From WRGA01 sp031553395 (lineage in GTDB: Bacteria > Bacteroidota > Bacteroidia > Bacteroidales > WRGA01): a DNA stretch of 64,000 nucleotides. Below the pieces are notes generated by a model, which searched no databases, was not told the DNA's origin, and saw only the letters and a list, made by a program, of their open reading frames with translations. The position numbers and the translations under genes were made by a program. Positions 8,148 to 16,496 of the stretch are shown here, in pieces; positions within the stretch are counted from its first letter, which is position 1, and every line of letters begins with the position of its first letter. The stretch is taken from positions 248,001 through 312,000 of the forward strand of contig JAVBLR010000006.1 of NCBI GenBank assembly GCA_031553395.1, in the 5' to 3' direction.

Positions 8148-8618
8148 TCACGGAAAACAAATAAAAGCCACATCATCTTTTGAGCCTTCTAGGCGTATAT
8201 GACCTTTTGTTAAAGACCAACCGTTACATTGAGCGTTATAACTATAACTTTCATTCAGGAAGCAAATATATTTGCCAATATCTTCAAGGCTGTCTAGAAA
8301 TAAAGACGAAAATTCACACAATCCGTTTTTATCGAAAAGGCAGGACAAAGTGATGCCATAATCATCAAACCGAATTTCAAGAGCTTTCGTTTTTCCTTTA
8401 TTCAGGTGATGATATTCCAGTAAACAAGAAGGCTTGTCAGGAAAAAGATTTTTGATACTGTGTAGAGGAAGCCGTAAGGTTGAGTGCACATGATTTACAA
8501 ACTCGGAAAATATCCGGGTTGCGCTTTTCATCTGAGTAGTCATAAATAGTCCGTATTTGTTGCCCGCCGTTCCATGAGGGCTATTAACTGAATAAAAGAA
8601 GCGCGGAACGAAGCTCAT
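8148..8618 (-). CDS. Hypothetical protein
   Basis: An open frame of about 156 residues with no recognised domain. It has no signal peptide and no membrane segment. The start is uncertain: ATG at 8618, or ATG at 8543 (MTTQMKS), which would give 131 residues and removes a stretch (residues 2-27) of odd composition. The terminator-like hairpin at 8099 and an upstream minus-strand -7 motif (8898-8905) support a real transcript on this strand. It lies beside the defence patch and could be an accessory gene or a degraded one. No function is proposed. Confidence 0.45.
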   Translation of the reverse strand: MSFVPRFFYSVNSPHGTAGNKYGLFMTTQMKSATRIFSEFVNHVHSTLRLPLHSIKNLFPDKPSCLLEYHHLNKGKTKALEIRFDDYGITLSCLFDKNGLCEFSSLFLDSLEDIGKYICFLNESYSYNAQCNGWSLTKGHIRLEGSKDDVAFICFP

Positions 8619-8624
8619 CCGCAA

Positions 8625-8996
8625 TCGGAGGTTCGGCTAACCCTAACCACAAGACAAGCTAATCCCGCGCAATATCCTTAGTCATCATTGTTCCTTTCCG
8701 TACGGACTGACAGAACGGAAAACAATGAGACTTTCTCGAATTTTACACGAACACGAACTTTTTACTCTTGTGATTAATTTGAAAATTGCCGATTTCCGAT
8801 TACAAGAATAGAAGCCAACGCTACTTTTTTATACTTAAATGTTTATGTATCAACAACAGTTTATTTCATTTTGAAAATAAATTATTGTTGAATGCTGCAA
8901 ATATACGATTTAAATTGTATAATTTTATCGTGAATTTTATCTGATTCTTTCTATCTTTGCCATTTACACAAACAGAAAATAACGGATTGATACCGA
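8625..8996. other. Intergenic region with hairpin and divergent -7 motifs
   Basis: No coding region is seen in these 372 bases. At 8684-8728 TCATTGTT and TTCCGT pair with ACGGAA and AACAATGA to make a stable hairpin. At 8898-8905 CAAATATA is TATATTTG on the minus strand, a consensus -7 element pointing at the gene ending at 8148 and giving a leader of more than 250 bases that would contain the hairpin. The leader could hold a small RNA or regulatory RNA; none was recognised. Confidence 0.4.
8952..8959 (+). promoter_or_regulatory. -7 promoter element of the MNT-HEPN/AbiH pair
   Basis: TATCTTTG matches TAnnTTTG exactly, 38 bp before the start at 8997. No TTG at standard distance. It is the only promoter-like sequence before the two defence genes. 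Confidence 0.55.
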
Positions 8997-9875
8997 ATGA
9001 AGAAGTCGATTTCATATTTACCTAAAAAGAAACAACGGGACTTGAATAATCTGGTCGCCCTGATACATAAAAAACTTCCTCAGGCAGAAATGATTATTCT
9101 TTTCGGAAGCTATGCCCGAAACGAATATGTCGATTATGACGAACGGGAAGAATTCGGTATCCGTACTTCGTTTATGAGCGATTACGATATATTGGTTGTA
9201 ACCAAAGGCGTTTCTGACCGTGATGCAGGAAAAATCCTCGACAATATCGACGATGAATATTATCAGGACCCCGATAAGCAAACCCCCGTTCAATTTATCA
9301 ATGAAGATATCAAAAAACTGAATCAGGATTTATCCGAAGGACGATATTTCTATACGCAAATAAAGCAGGAAGGTATTGTTTTGTATGATAGTGAAAATTA
9401 TACCCTTGTTCGTCGCCGGAAATTAAATTATGATGAAATAAAGCAGCAGGCGGAGGAATATTTTGAAATTAAATATCATAAAGCGGAATTATTTTTAGAA
9501 CAGGCTTTATTTATGTCCGACAAAAAAGAATATGTAATGGCTTCTTTTAATCTACATCAAGCCTGTGAGAATTTATTTTACACTGTTCGATTAGTCTTTA
9601 CATTACAAAACAGCAAACAACATAACCTTGCCAAGCTGTTGAATTCCGTTAAGAAATACTCAAACGAGTTTGTGCAAATTTTTCCTCGCGAAACGGCGGA
9701 AGAAAAACGCTTATTCAACCTCGTAAAAGCCGCTTATGTGGAAGCTCGCTATAATCCTGATTTTTTGGTAACAAGAGAAGATATTGAGGCGTTAGTTCCA
9801 AAAGTTGAAATGTTGAAGGATGCGGCGAAGGGGATTTGTGCGGCGAGGATAAGGGAGTATGGGGAGATGGAGTGA
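8997..9875 (+). CDS. Nucleotidyltransferase (MNT)-HEPN fusion protein
   Basis: The 292-residue protein joins two domains that are more often separate genes of a toxin-antitoxin pair. Residues about 15-115 are a minimal nucleotidyltransferase with GSYAR and, after an insert, S-D-Y-D-I-L, giving the metal-binding aspartates. Residues about 150-280 are a HEPN helical domain. The usual RNase motif R-x4-6-H is not evident (the corresponding region reads ARYNPDF), so nuclease activity is doubtful. In characterised pairs the MNT enzyme adds AMP to the HEPN toxin; in the fusion this could be self-modification. It is 27 bp upstream of an AbiH gene, so both probably share a transcript in phage defence. 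Confidence 0.8.
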   Translation: MKKSISYLPKKKQRDLNNLVALIHKKLPQAEMIILFGSYARNEYVDYDEREEFGIRTSFMSDYDILVVTKGVSDRDAGKILDNIDDEYYQDPDKQTPVQFINEDIKKLNQDLSEGRYFYTQIKQEGIVLYDSENYTLVRRRKLNYDEIKQQAEEYFEIKYHKAELFLEQALFMSDKKEYVMASFNLHQACENLFYTVRLVFTLQNSKQHNLAKLLNSVKKYSNEFVQIFPRETAEEKRLFNLVKAAYVEARYNPDFLVTREDIEALVPKVEMLKDAAKGICAARIREYGEME

Positions 9876-9902
9876 TGTTTTTATAATTTAAATCTAAAAA
9901 AT

Positions 9903-10982
9903 ATGAATATAACATACCTTATAGGTAATGGATTTGATGTAAATCTTGGATTGAAAACCCGATATTGCGATTTTTACAAATATTATTTAGCATTACCTTC
10001 TGATTCAGATGATGTTGGAGTTAGTAAATTAAAAAAACTCATAAAAGATGATTATGAAACTTGGGCGGATTTTGAAGAAGAACTAGGTAAAAATTTAGAT
10101 AAGTTTAATGAAGAAGAATTTTTTTCATTGATAGTAAATGTTAGAAAACATCTTTTTGATTTTGTAAAAAAAGAGGAAAATAAGTTCATTCTAGAGAAAA
10201 ATGAAGATGTAAAATTAAAAAGAGATTTTACATTTTTAGAGGATTACTTGACAGCCAAAGATAAAGTAAAATTTAAACACTTTGTAAGTGGTTGGAATAG
10301 TGATAATTGGTATGTAAATATTGTCAATTTCAATTATACAACTGTCTTGGAGAATTATCTTGAATTTAAGCCGGATATGCATTTGCCAAGACCAGGAGGA
10401 AATCGTTTATGTTATTTGCATGATATATTACATATACATGGAGAGAGTCCTTTAAATATGGTGTTGGGTGTAAATGATATTTCTCAAATTAATAATAATG
10501 TATTTGTGAAAAATTCGGATATATTGGATGCTATTGTTAAAGCAGATTGTAACGATGCTATGGGGCATTTGGTTGATGGGAAATGTATTGATGTTATAAA
10601 TAATTCTAATTTAATCTGTTTGTTTGGAGTTTCTCTCGGTAATACAGATAAACGATGGTGGAATTTTATTGCAAAGAGTCTTACAAAGGTAGATTGCAGG
10701 CTTATTTATTTTTCATATGATAATAAGGGGCTTGATCATAATTCTATGTTACGAGGAATTCATACTAGATATAAAAATAAATTCTTGTCACATATGGATT
10801 TAGATGATAATAGTAAAAAAATTCTTGCTGATAGAATATTTGTTGTACATAATTCTGATTTTTTTAAAGTAAAAGTTATAGAAGAGAAAACGGCCAAATT
10901 AGCAATAGATGAGGTGGAAGAAAATGGAGTTTTAGTTGACAATAATATAGTCATGATGCCATTAGACTTAAAAACAGATTAA
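9903..10982 (+). CDS. abiH: AbiH-family phage abortive infection protein
   Basis: The 359-residue protein begins with the AbiH hallmark LIGNGFDVNLGLKTRY at residues 5-20, a Rossmann-like start, followed by a Y-x-F-Y-K-Y-Y helix. Central N-F-N-Y-T-T and L-H-I-H-G-E motifs and a later L-F-G-V-S-L-G-N-T motif complete the family pattern. AbiH was first described as a lactococcal abortive infection protein; its mechanism is not settled. It is full length. Base composition is more AT-rich than its neighbours, as is common for acquired defence genes. It follows the MNT-HEPN gene closely. Confidence 0.85.
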   Translation: MNITYLIGNGFDVNLGLKTRYCDFYKYYLALPSDSDDVGVSKLKKLIKDDYETWADFEEELGKNLDKFNEEEFFSLIVNVRKHLFDFVKKEENKFILEKNEDVKLKRDFTFLEDYLTAKDKVKFKHFVSGWNSDNWYVNIVNFNYTTVLENYLEFKPDMHLPRPGGNRLCYLHDILHIHGESPLNMVLGVNDISQINNNVFVKNSDILDAIVKADCNDAMGHLVDGKCIDVINNSNLICLFGVSLGNTDKRWWNFIAKSLTKVDCRLIYFSYDNKGLDHNSMLRGIHTRYKNKFLSHMDLDDNSKKILADRIFVVHNSDFFKVKVIEEKTAKLAIDEVEENGVLVDNNIVMMPLDLKTD

Positions 10983-11148
10983 TTGGATTTTAGCCTCTGC
11001 CTCAGCCACATCGGACATACTGTCCAACGATAAAGATATCCTAATAAAAACAGATGCGTTTTTATCTATTATTGAAAAAGATATATGTGAAAATCAGACT
11101 ACAAGTACACATCCACTGCGGTATAAAGCAGATATTTTTCGGATATAA
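10972..11148 (+). pseudogene. Possible 3' remnant of a lost gene
   Basis: After the AbiH stop, a frame without ATG stays open for 58 codons up to TAA at 11146. It reads like protein (ASATSDILSNDKDIL, then FLSIIEKD) and its first half has more G+C than the flanks. It may be the tail of a gene replaced when the defence or toxin-antitoxin genes arrived. An open frame this long without a start could also be chance. Confidence 0.25.
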
Positions 11149-11232
11149 ATCAATATTAATTGCTAAATTGAGTTACTTACAATACTAACATACGATTAAT
11201 AATCGTGAAAACGATGGATTTATTAATAAAAA

Positions 11233-11529
11233 TTATTCCTGAATATTTTCAGGATTTTGTCTACAATCCCATATTCGGGAAATATAAACAAATTCTTTTT
11301 CAGCAAAATAAAGAATTTTATATTTACCTTTTGCGACAACGAGGGAGCGAATTAGTTTTATTTGGTCAGAAAAAATATCATCTATTGGAGCAGCAGCTTC
11401 GGGATATGTTTCCAAAATTTTAATTTCTTCTAATATCTTTCTCACAAGCCTTTTGGCTGTTGGTTGTTCTCGAAAATAGTATATAGAATCTAGATCTTCT
11501 AAAGCTGTATCAGTAAAAACTATCTTCAT
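11233..11529 (-). CDS. RelE/ParE-family toxin
   Basis: A 98-residue protein with the ParE-like pattern: V-F-T-D-T-A-L-E-D-L at the start, a two-helix hairpin, then the strands LIRSLVVAKGKYKILYF and FVYISRIWDCRQNP at the end, the usual site of the conserved Arg. ParE-type toxins poison gyrase and RelE-type toxins cut mRNA on ribosomes; sequence alone does not decide. Its start overlaps the antitoxin stop by ATGA. A 72-codon frame on the other strand (11205-11423) is a shadow of this gene. Confidence 0.82.
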   Translation of the reverse strand: MKIVFTDTALEDLDSIYYFREQPTAKRLVRKILEEIKILETYPEAAAPIDDIFSDQIKLIRSLVVAKGKYKILYFAEKEFVYISRIWDCRQNPENIQE

Positions 11530-11768
11530 AAAGAATATCGTTTTAAAACAGCTTCGTATGAAGAAACTTTACCATCTTCTGCATCTTTAATAGATTGTTT
11601 TATACCCTTTTTTACCTCTTCGATTGTATATTGACAGGGATGTTTTTGTCCTTCTTTTTTCATCAGTTTTTTTGCATAATTGAGCAACTTTGTTATTATT
11701 TCCTCATTATTGGTATTTAACACAATACGAGCAATTTCATTTTGTTTATCTACTACTGTTGCGTTCAT
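11526..11768 (-). CDS. Antitoxin of the RelE/ParE-type module
   Basis: An 80-residue protein directly upstream of the toxin with a four-base overlap, the classical antitoxin-first order. The N-terminal half (residues 10-38: IARIVLNTNNEE..KLLNYAKKLMKKEG) resembles the beta-helix region of small antitoxins, and the C-terminal half (TIEEVKKGIKQSIKDAEDGK) is a charged helix suited to wrap the toxin. DNA-binding autorepression at the promoter 11791-11820 is expected for such modules but not shown here. Confidence 0.75.
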   Translation of the reverse strand: MNATVVDKQNEIARIVLNTNNEEIITKLLNYAKKLMKKEGQKHPCQYTIEEVKKGIKQSIKDAEDGKVSSYEAVLKRYSL

Positions 11769-11790
11769 AACTAAATTAATTTATTGTCTA

Positions 11791-11820
11791 CAAAAATACA
11801 AATTACCTCTTAGTATACAA
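11791..11820 (-). promoter_or_regulatory. Promoter of the toxin-antitoxin module
   Basis: On the minus strand TTG (11820-11818), 19 bp, then TATTTTTG (11798-11791): an ideal Bacteroidetes promoter, about 22 bp before the antitoxin start. Confidence 0.75.
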
Positions 11821-11945
11821 TGTTTAAACTTATAAAATGTGTAAAATCAACTTAGTATCTGAACAGACTACAAATACATGTCTGCCGTAGTATGATATAT
11901 CTAACACAATAATACTAATCTACTCCAATTCTTAATTCTTAATTC

Positions 11946-11997
11946 ATTTTGTACCTCCAAAAACTCATTTCATACACCAAAAACACCATTACATACA
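11946..11997 (+). promoter_or_regulatory. Tandem 21-bp-period repeats, candidate LytTR binding site
   Basis: Three direct repeats start exactly 21 bp apart: ATTTTGTACC at 11946, ATTTCATACA at 11967 and ATTACATACA at 11988. A -7-like TATTTTTA follows at 12037-12044, 40 bp after the start of the gap at 11997. The same arrangement, with the same 40 bp distance, occurs before the LytTR gene at 40891. LytTR proteins bind direct repeats about two helical turns apart. The site would control the SGNH/MBOAT genes. Confidence 0.6.
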
Positions 11998-12064
11998 AAC
12001 AGCCTTAAAACGCTTTGCCGGGCTGAATAACAGACATATTTTTACCGAAAAATAACAAAAGAAT

Positions 12065-13411
12065 ATGTCTGCCTCCTCAAAAAATTATCTGACTTACACA
12101 TTGATTCTGACCGCATTTGTAGTGTCAGCAATCGTATTTTTGGCCTTTATGCCCGAACGTTTTTGGGAAAAATACGATTTAAAACCAATCGATATATTTT
12201 CCGATATACGAACGAAGTTTTTGCCCTCCTCCAACACTATCGTTTCTGATTCTTTGCAAACGACTGTTCCTGATAGTTGCAAAACGGGTATTGTTTGCTT
12301 TGAAGATTATTCTCCGAATAAAAACGGATTGCATCGCTTTTTGAATGCGCTTGGAGACAATTCCCATGCAGTACGTATTGCATTTTTCGGAGATTCATTC
12401 ATCGAAGGTGATATTTTCTCAGGTGATTTACGCGAATTATTACAGGGTAAATTTGGGGGAAAAGGTGTCGGAATGATGCCTGTTACTTCTCCCGGACGAT
12501 ACTTCAGGAGAACAGTATCGCATGATTTCAGTGATACATGGACTGCCATTTCTCAACCCGACGCTCCGAAAACATCAGACTTAGGCATTAATGGAAAAGC
12601 ATTTATCCCGAAAGGAAATTCCCGGGTGTATTATGCTGATGCAAAACGAAAATCAGATGGAGATACATGTCAACGCGTGAGTATTTTTTACAAACTGACA
12701 GCCGGAGAAAATAACGTCTCTTATACCATAAATAAAAGTACATCGGGAGAAATAAAATTGCGTGCAACCGGGAAGTTGGAACGCGCTGATATTTTAAATG
12801 ATTCCATCAGCAATATTACACTTAATTTCCCTGGGAATCCGGCATTAACGGTATATGGAATTTCATTAGAAAACAACACAGGCGTTATTTTGGATAATTT
12901 TTCAACAAGAGGAACTCCGGGTACAAACCTGCAATCATTGCCTCAGGAAAATTTAAAACGAACCGACAGTTTATGCCATTATGATTTAATTGTATTGGAA
13001 TACGGACTAAATGTGGCTGGAAATAAGGTGATGAATTACGACAATTACCGGAAAGAAATGGGAAAAACCGTCCGGTACCTACAGGAATGTTTTCCTCATA
13101 CTGATTTCTTATTGCTTAGCGTATCCGACCGTAGCATGAAGCAAAACGGGAACTACGAAACCATGCCTTGCATCCCGGCGATGGTCGCTGCGCAACAACA
13201 GATTTGTGCCGATAACGGAATTGTTTTCTGGAATTTATTCGAAGCAATGGGTGGAGAAAAAAGTATGGTTTCTTTTGTAGAATCAACGCCTCCAAAAGCA
13301 AACAAAGATTATACGCATCTTACGTTCGAAGGTGGGAAACATTTAGCCAATATACTGTATGAAACCATTTTGTATGAGAAAGAACGCCTCATCCCCCGCC
13401 CTCTCCCATAG
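12065..13411 (+). CDS. Membrane-anchored SGNH-hydrolase-like protein
   Basis: The 448-residue protein has one N-terminal membrane anchor (residues about 8-30) and an extracytoplasmic SGNH/GDSL-type domain. Block I is F-F-G-D-S-F near residue 107 (the G-D-S nucleophile), a block III-like E-Y-G-L-N appears near residue 319, and block V is D-Y-T-H near residue 420. Such proteins beside an MBOAT protein usually move or remove acetyl groups on surface glycans, as AlgJ/AlgX do in alginate. The last nine residues (RLIPRPLP) and the stop come from a palindromic repeat that begins at 13385. Upstream lies a candidate LytTR-controlled promoter. Confidence 0.75.
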   Translation: MSASSKNYLTYTLILTAFVVSAIVFLAFMPERFWEKYDLKPIDIFSDIRTKFLPSSNTIVSDSLQTTVPDSCKTGIVCFEDYSPNKNGLHRFLNALGDNSHAVRIAFFGDSFIEGDIFSGDLRELLQGKFGGKGVGMMPVTSPGRYFRRTVSHDFSDTWTAISQPDAPKTSDLGINGKAFIPKGNSRVYYADAKRKSDGDTCQRVSIFYKLTAGENNVSYTINKSTSGEIKLRATGKLERADILNDSISNITLNFPGNPALTVYGISLENNTGVILDNFSTRGTPGTNLQSLPQENLKRTDSLCHYDLIVLEYGLNVAGNKVMNYDNYRKEMGKTVRYLQECFPHTDFLLLSVSDRSMKQNGNYETMPCIPAMVAAQQQICADNGIVFWNLFEAMGGEKSMVSFVESTPPKANKDYTHLTFEGGKHLANILYETILYEKERLIPRPLP

Positions 13412-13558
13412 AGAGGGAGCTTAGGGGGGTGGAATATCTTAAAATTAGTTCGTTAATTAACATCAATATATTTATTCTCATTTTTATGAAAATGCAATAC
13501 TCTATAATCGGTGAGTCTCTGCGGCTCCCTCTCTATGGGAGAGGGCGGGGGGTGAGGC
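13385..13558. repeat. REP/BIME-like palindromic element, CCCTCTC family
   Basis: Left arm 13385-13432 and right arm 13521-13558 are inverted copies (GCCTCATCCCCCGCCCTCTC against its complement, one mismatch in the first part). Each arm also folds alone as CCCTCTC-CCATA-GAGAGGG. The element covers the 3' end of the first SGNH gene and the 5' end of the second, so it donates codons to both. Confidence 0.85.
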
Positions 13559-14760
13559 TTTTAATATGCGCATTCTTTTTTTCAATTAACGCCTGTGGAG
13601 AAAACGAAAATCTGTCTCCTTACTGTCTTTCGGTAAATTATTCCTTTCCAAAAGGTACAGCCAATAAACTAATGGATTCCGGAAATACGATGCTTTCGTT
13701 TTTTAACCAATTGAAAAGTTTACAAAATTATCCTGATAGTTTACAAATTGTATCGATAGTTCATATTGGCGATTCTCATATTCAGGCAGATTTTCAGACC
13801 AATGTAACCAGAATGCTCTTTCAACAGTATTTTGGTTCGGCAGGACGCGGATTGATTGTTCCATTGAAATTAGCCAAAACAAATGAACCGTCGAATTACG
13901 ACATTTTTTCTCCTCAACAATGGACGAATGTGAAATTTCTTCGAAAAAGTGAAGTCCCAATAGGTATCGGCGGACTTGCCTTAACTTGTTTAGATTCATT
14001 CGCCAATATATCTATTAAGACGTATAATTCTGAGGACTGGGCATTTAACCGGGTTTCGGTATTTTGCAGAAATGATAAAATGCTGATTAACCCTGTGGAC
14101 TCGTTGCATATTCTTAGCAAAAAGATAGTTGATGAATGTGCTTGTGAATTTCTTTCGGATACATTAATGAATTGTTTTACATTCAATTTGCATTCTGATA
14201 AAACGGATAAAATTTTGTTTTATGGAGTTAATTTAGAAAATGGAAAAAGTGGAATAGTATATCATGGTATTGGCATCAATGGCGCACGTTATTCAAATTA
14301 TACAAACATTCCTCTTTTTTACGAACAATTGCCTCTGCTAAGAGCCTCATTGATTATTGTTTCATTGGGAACAAATGAGGCATACGACCCGGGACTTAAT
14401 GCATCCGAATTTTATCAAACCATAGATAAAACCGTGAATCAGATTCATCAATCCTGCCCCGAAGCAACAATCCTTTTAACTACTCCGGTCGAATCTTGGT
14501 TACGTTATAATTCCAAAAGAAGAATGCCTAATTCGAGAATAAAACTGGTTAGCAACACCATTGTTCAATATGCAACGGATAATAATCTGGCATGTTGGGA
14601 TTTATACTCTATTACTGGCGGCAAAAATTCTGCCTACGATTGGCAAAAAAACGGATTATTTGCAAAAGATGGTATCCACCTTAATAAAAAAGGTTATGGA
14701 TACATAGGAGAACTTTTATTTCAGGCAATTTATAATACTTATTATTCGAACAATTCATAG
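13486..14760 (+). CDS. SGNH-hydrolase-like lipoprotein
   Basis: A secreted SGNH-type protein: H-I-G-D-S-H-I-Q near residue 88 (block I), S-L-G-T-N-E near residue 286 (block III, G-x-N), and D-G-I-H near residue 399 (block V), so the catalytic Ser, Asn, Asp and His are all present. Paralogue of the preceding protein, probably working with the MBOAT protein downstream. The N-terminus is disturbed: a hydrophobic stretch and lipobox-like S-I-N-A-C follow a segment (RLPLYGRGRGV) translated from the right arm of the palindromic repeat. I chose ATG 13486; GTG 13429, inside the left arm, and ATG 13492 are alternatives. The original start was probably lost to the repeat. Confidence 0.72.
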   Translation: MKMQYSIIGESLRLPLYGRGRGVRLLICAFFFSINACGENENLSPYCLSVNYSFPKGTANKLMDSGNTMLSFFNQLKSLQNYPDSLQIVSIVHIGDSHIQADFQTNVTRMLFQQYFGSAGRGLIVPLKLAKTNEPSNYDIFSPQQWTNVKFLRKSEVPIGIGGLALTCLDSFANISIKTYNSEDWAFNRVSVFCRNDKMLINPVDSLHILSKKIVDECACEFLSDTLMNCFTFNLHSDKTDKILFYGVNLENGKSGIVYHGIGINGARYSNYTNIPLFYEQLPLLRASLIIVSLGTNEAYDPGLNASEFYQTIDKTVNQIHQSCPEATILLTTPVESWLRYNSKRRMPNSRIKLVSNTIVQYATDNNLACWDLYSITGGKNSAYDWQKNGLFAKDGIHLNKKGYGYIGELLFQAIYNTYYSNNS

Positions 14761-14812
14761 CAATTTGCTACGCATAATTCGAAGAATCTACGAAGTCAAT
14801 TAAATTGCAATT

Positions 14813-14883
14813 TTACCCCTGTCCCCTAAAGGGGAACGCATTTTTCTTTATTATTTCGTTCCCCTTTAGGGGACAGGGGTAAA
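14813..14883. repeat. REP-like palindromic element, subtype B
   Basis: A perfect inverted repeat of about 27 bp (TTTACCCCTGTCCCC, then TAAAGGGGAACG) around an 18 bp AT-rich loop. The arms share the CCCC-TAAA-GGGG core with subtype A but use ACCCCTGT in place of ACCCCTAAAT. It lies between the second SGNH gene and the MBOAT gene and could act as an operon-internal hairpin. Confidence 0.85.
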
Positions 14884-14920
14884 CACTTAATATAAATTAA
14901 CAAATAAATACATACACGCC

Positions 14921-16408
14921 ATGTTACCCTTTGATTTAGACAAATTAAAAGCATTATTCCTTTATGATGCAAATGCACCATTGTTGTTCAGCAGCGGATT
15001 TTTTCTATTTCTGTTTTTAGCCTTTTTAATCGGATATACTCCGATGCAAAATCATAAAAAGATACGTATTATCTATGTTACGCTGTTTTCGTGCTATTTT
15101 TATTATAAAACAAGCGGTATGTTTGTGTTACTTCTGTTGGTTGTAGCTTGTGTCGATTTTTTTATTAGCAGAAAGATTTTTTATAGTCAAACACAAACCA
15201 AAAGAAAAATTTGGCTTACATTAAGTATAATCGCCAATCTCGGCTTGCTTTGTTACTTCAAATACACCAACTTTTTTTACGAATTATTCTGTAATCTGGA
15301 TGGACACTCTTTTGAGCCTTTTAACATTATCCTGCCGGTAGGAATTTCTTTTTTTACGTTTCAGTCAATGAGTTATACGATAGATATTTACCGAAAAAAT
15401 ATAGAACCTTTACATAGTTTGTTGGATTATGGTTTTTTCGTTTCGTTTTTTCCGCAATTAGTAGCTGGACCGATTGTCAGGGCAAAGGATTTTCTTCCGC
15501 AAATCGACCGTCCATTGATGGTTACACGGGAAATGTTTGGACAAGGAATATTCCTGATTGTTGTCGGATTATTCAAAAAAGCGGTTATTTCAGATTATAT
15601 CAGCATAAATTTTGTCGACCGTATTTTTGACAATCCGACATTATACAGCGGCATTGAAAATCTTTTTGGGATTTATGGTTATGCGTTGCAGATTTATTGC
15701 GATTTTTCTGGTTACTCAGATATGGCAATCGGCATTGCATTATTGTTGGGATACCGGTTTAATATCAATTTTGATTCGCCCTATAAATCAGCAACTATTA
15801 CTGAATTCTGGCGACGCTGGCATATTTCGTTGTCATCGTGGTTGAAGGATTATTTGTATATTTCGTTGGGAGGCAACCGCAAAGGTAAAATCCGGACTTA
15901 CATCAACCTGATGATTACAATGCTTTTGGGCGGTTTGTGGCACGGTGCTTCCCTACGGTTTATTTGTTGGGGCGGATTACATGGTATTTCATTAGCAGGG
16001 CATAAGTTTCTGATGCATATTTTCCCCTCTCTAAAAGCCGATGGGAACAAAATGACACGTTGGTGGCGGTTTGCCGGAATTGTTTTCACTTTTCATTTGG
16101 TATGCTTCGGATGGATTTTCTTTCGCGCCGATACTTTTCATTCGGGAGTTGATATGATTCGGCAAATAGCATTTGATTTCCGTCCTGAGCTATTCCGTGA
16201 CTTAATAACCGGTTATCCGATTGTCTTTAGCCTGATGCTTGTTGGTTTTGCGTTGCATTTTGCTCCTCAATCCTGGGAAAACGCTTGCCAAAGAATAGCT
16301 GTTTCTATCCCATTAGCAGCAAAAGCCATTGTAATAATTGTTTTGATAGTAATTGTTTTTCAATTCAAATCAGCGGAAATTCAACCATTTATTTATTTTC
16401 AATTTTGA
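14921..16408 (+). CDS. MBOAT O-acyltransferase (AlgI/DltB-like)
   Basis: A polytopic membrane protein of 495 residues. It has the MBOAT core FWRRWHISLSSWLKDYLYI near residues 289-307, SLGGNRKG, and GGLWHGASLRFICWGGLHG with the catalytic histidine (WHG) near residue 340. These enzymes pass acyl groups, usually acetyl, across the membrane to an extracytoplasmic glycan via SGNH partners, which here are the two genes upstream. The product is a likely surface polysaccharide O-acetylation system. The target glycan is not encoded nearby. A palindromic repeat separates it from its partner genes by 160 bp. Confidence 0.88.
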   Translation: MLPFDLDKLKALFLYDANAPLLFSSGFFLFLFLAFLIGYTPMQNHKKIRIIYVTLFSCYFYYKTSGMFVLLLLVVACVDFFISRKIFYSQTQTKRKIWLTLSIIANLGLLCYFKYTNFFYELFCNLDGHSFEPFNIILPVGISFFTFQSMSYTIDIYRKNIEPLHSLLDYGFFVSFFPQLVAGPIVRAKDFLPQIDRPLMVTREMFGQGIFLIVVGLFKKAVISDYISINFVDRIFDNPTLYSGIENLFGIYGYALQIYCDFSGYSDMAIGIALLLGYRFNINFDSPYKSATITEFWRRWHISLSSWLKDYLYISLGGNRKGKIRTYINLMITMLLGGLWHGASLRFICWGGLHGISLAGHKFLMHIFPSLKADGNKMTRWWRFAGIVFTFHLVCFGWIFFRADTFHSGVDMIRQIAFDFRPELFRDLITGYPIVFSLMLVGFALHFAPQSWENACQRIAVSIPLAAKAIVIIVLIVIVFQFKSAEIQPFIYFQF

Positions 16409-16496
16409 TTGGATGTGTTAATGTGCCAATTGTTTTAATATGCCGATATGTCAATAAAAAATGTATTCGAACAATTGGCTTATTATTTTATCCTAA

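Noticed and set aside
11205..11423. 72-codon frame on the plus strand
   Set aside because: It is antisense to the well-supported toxin gene 11233-11529 and has no family resemblance.
13429..13485. Upstream extension of the second SGNH gene to a GTG start
   Set aside because: The GTG lies inside the left arm of a palindromic repeat and the added residues do not improve the signal peptide; kept only as an alternative start.
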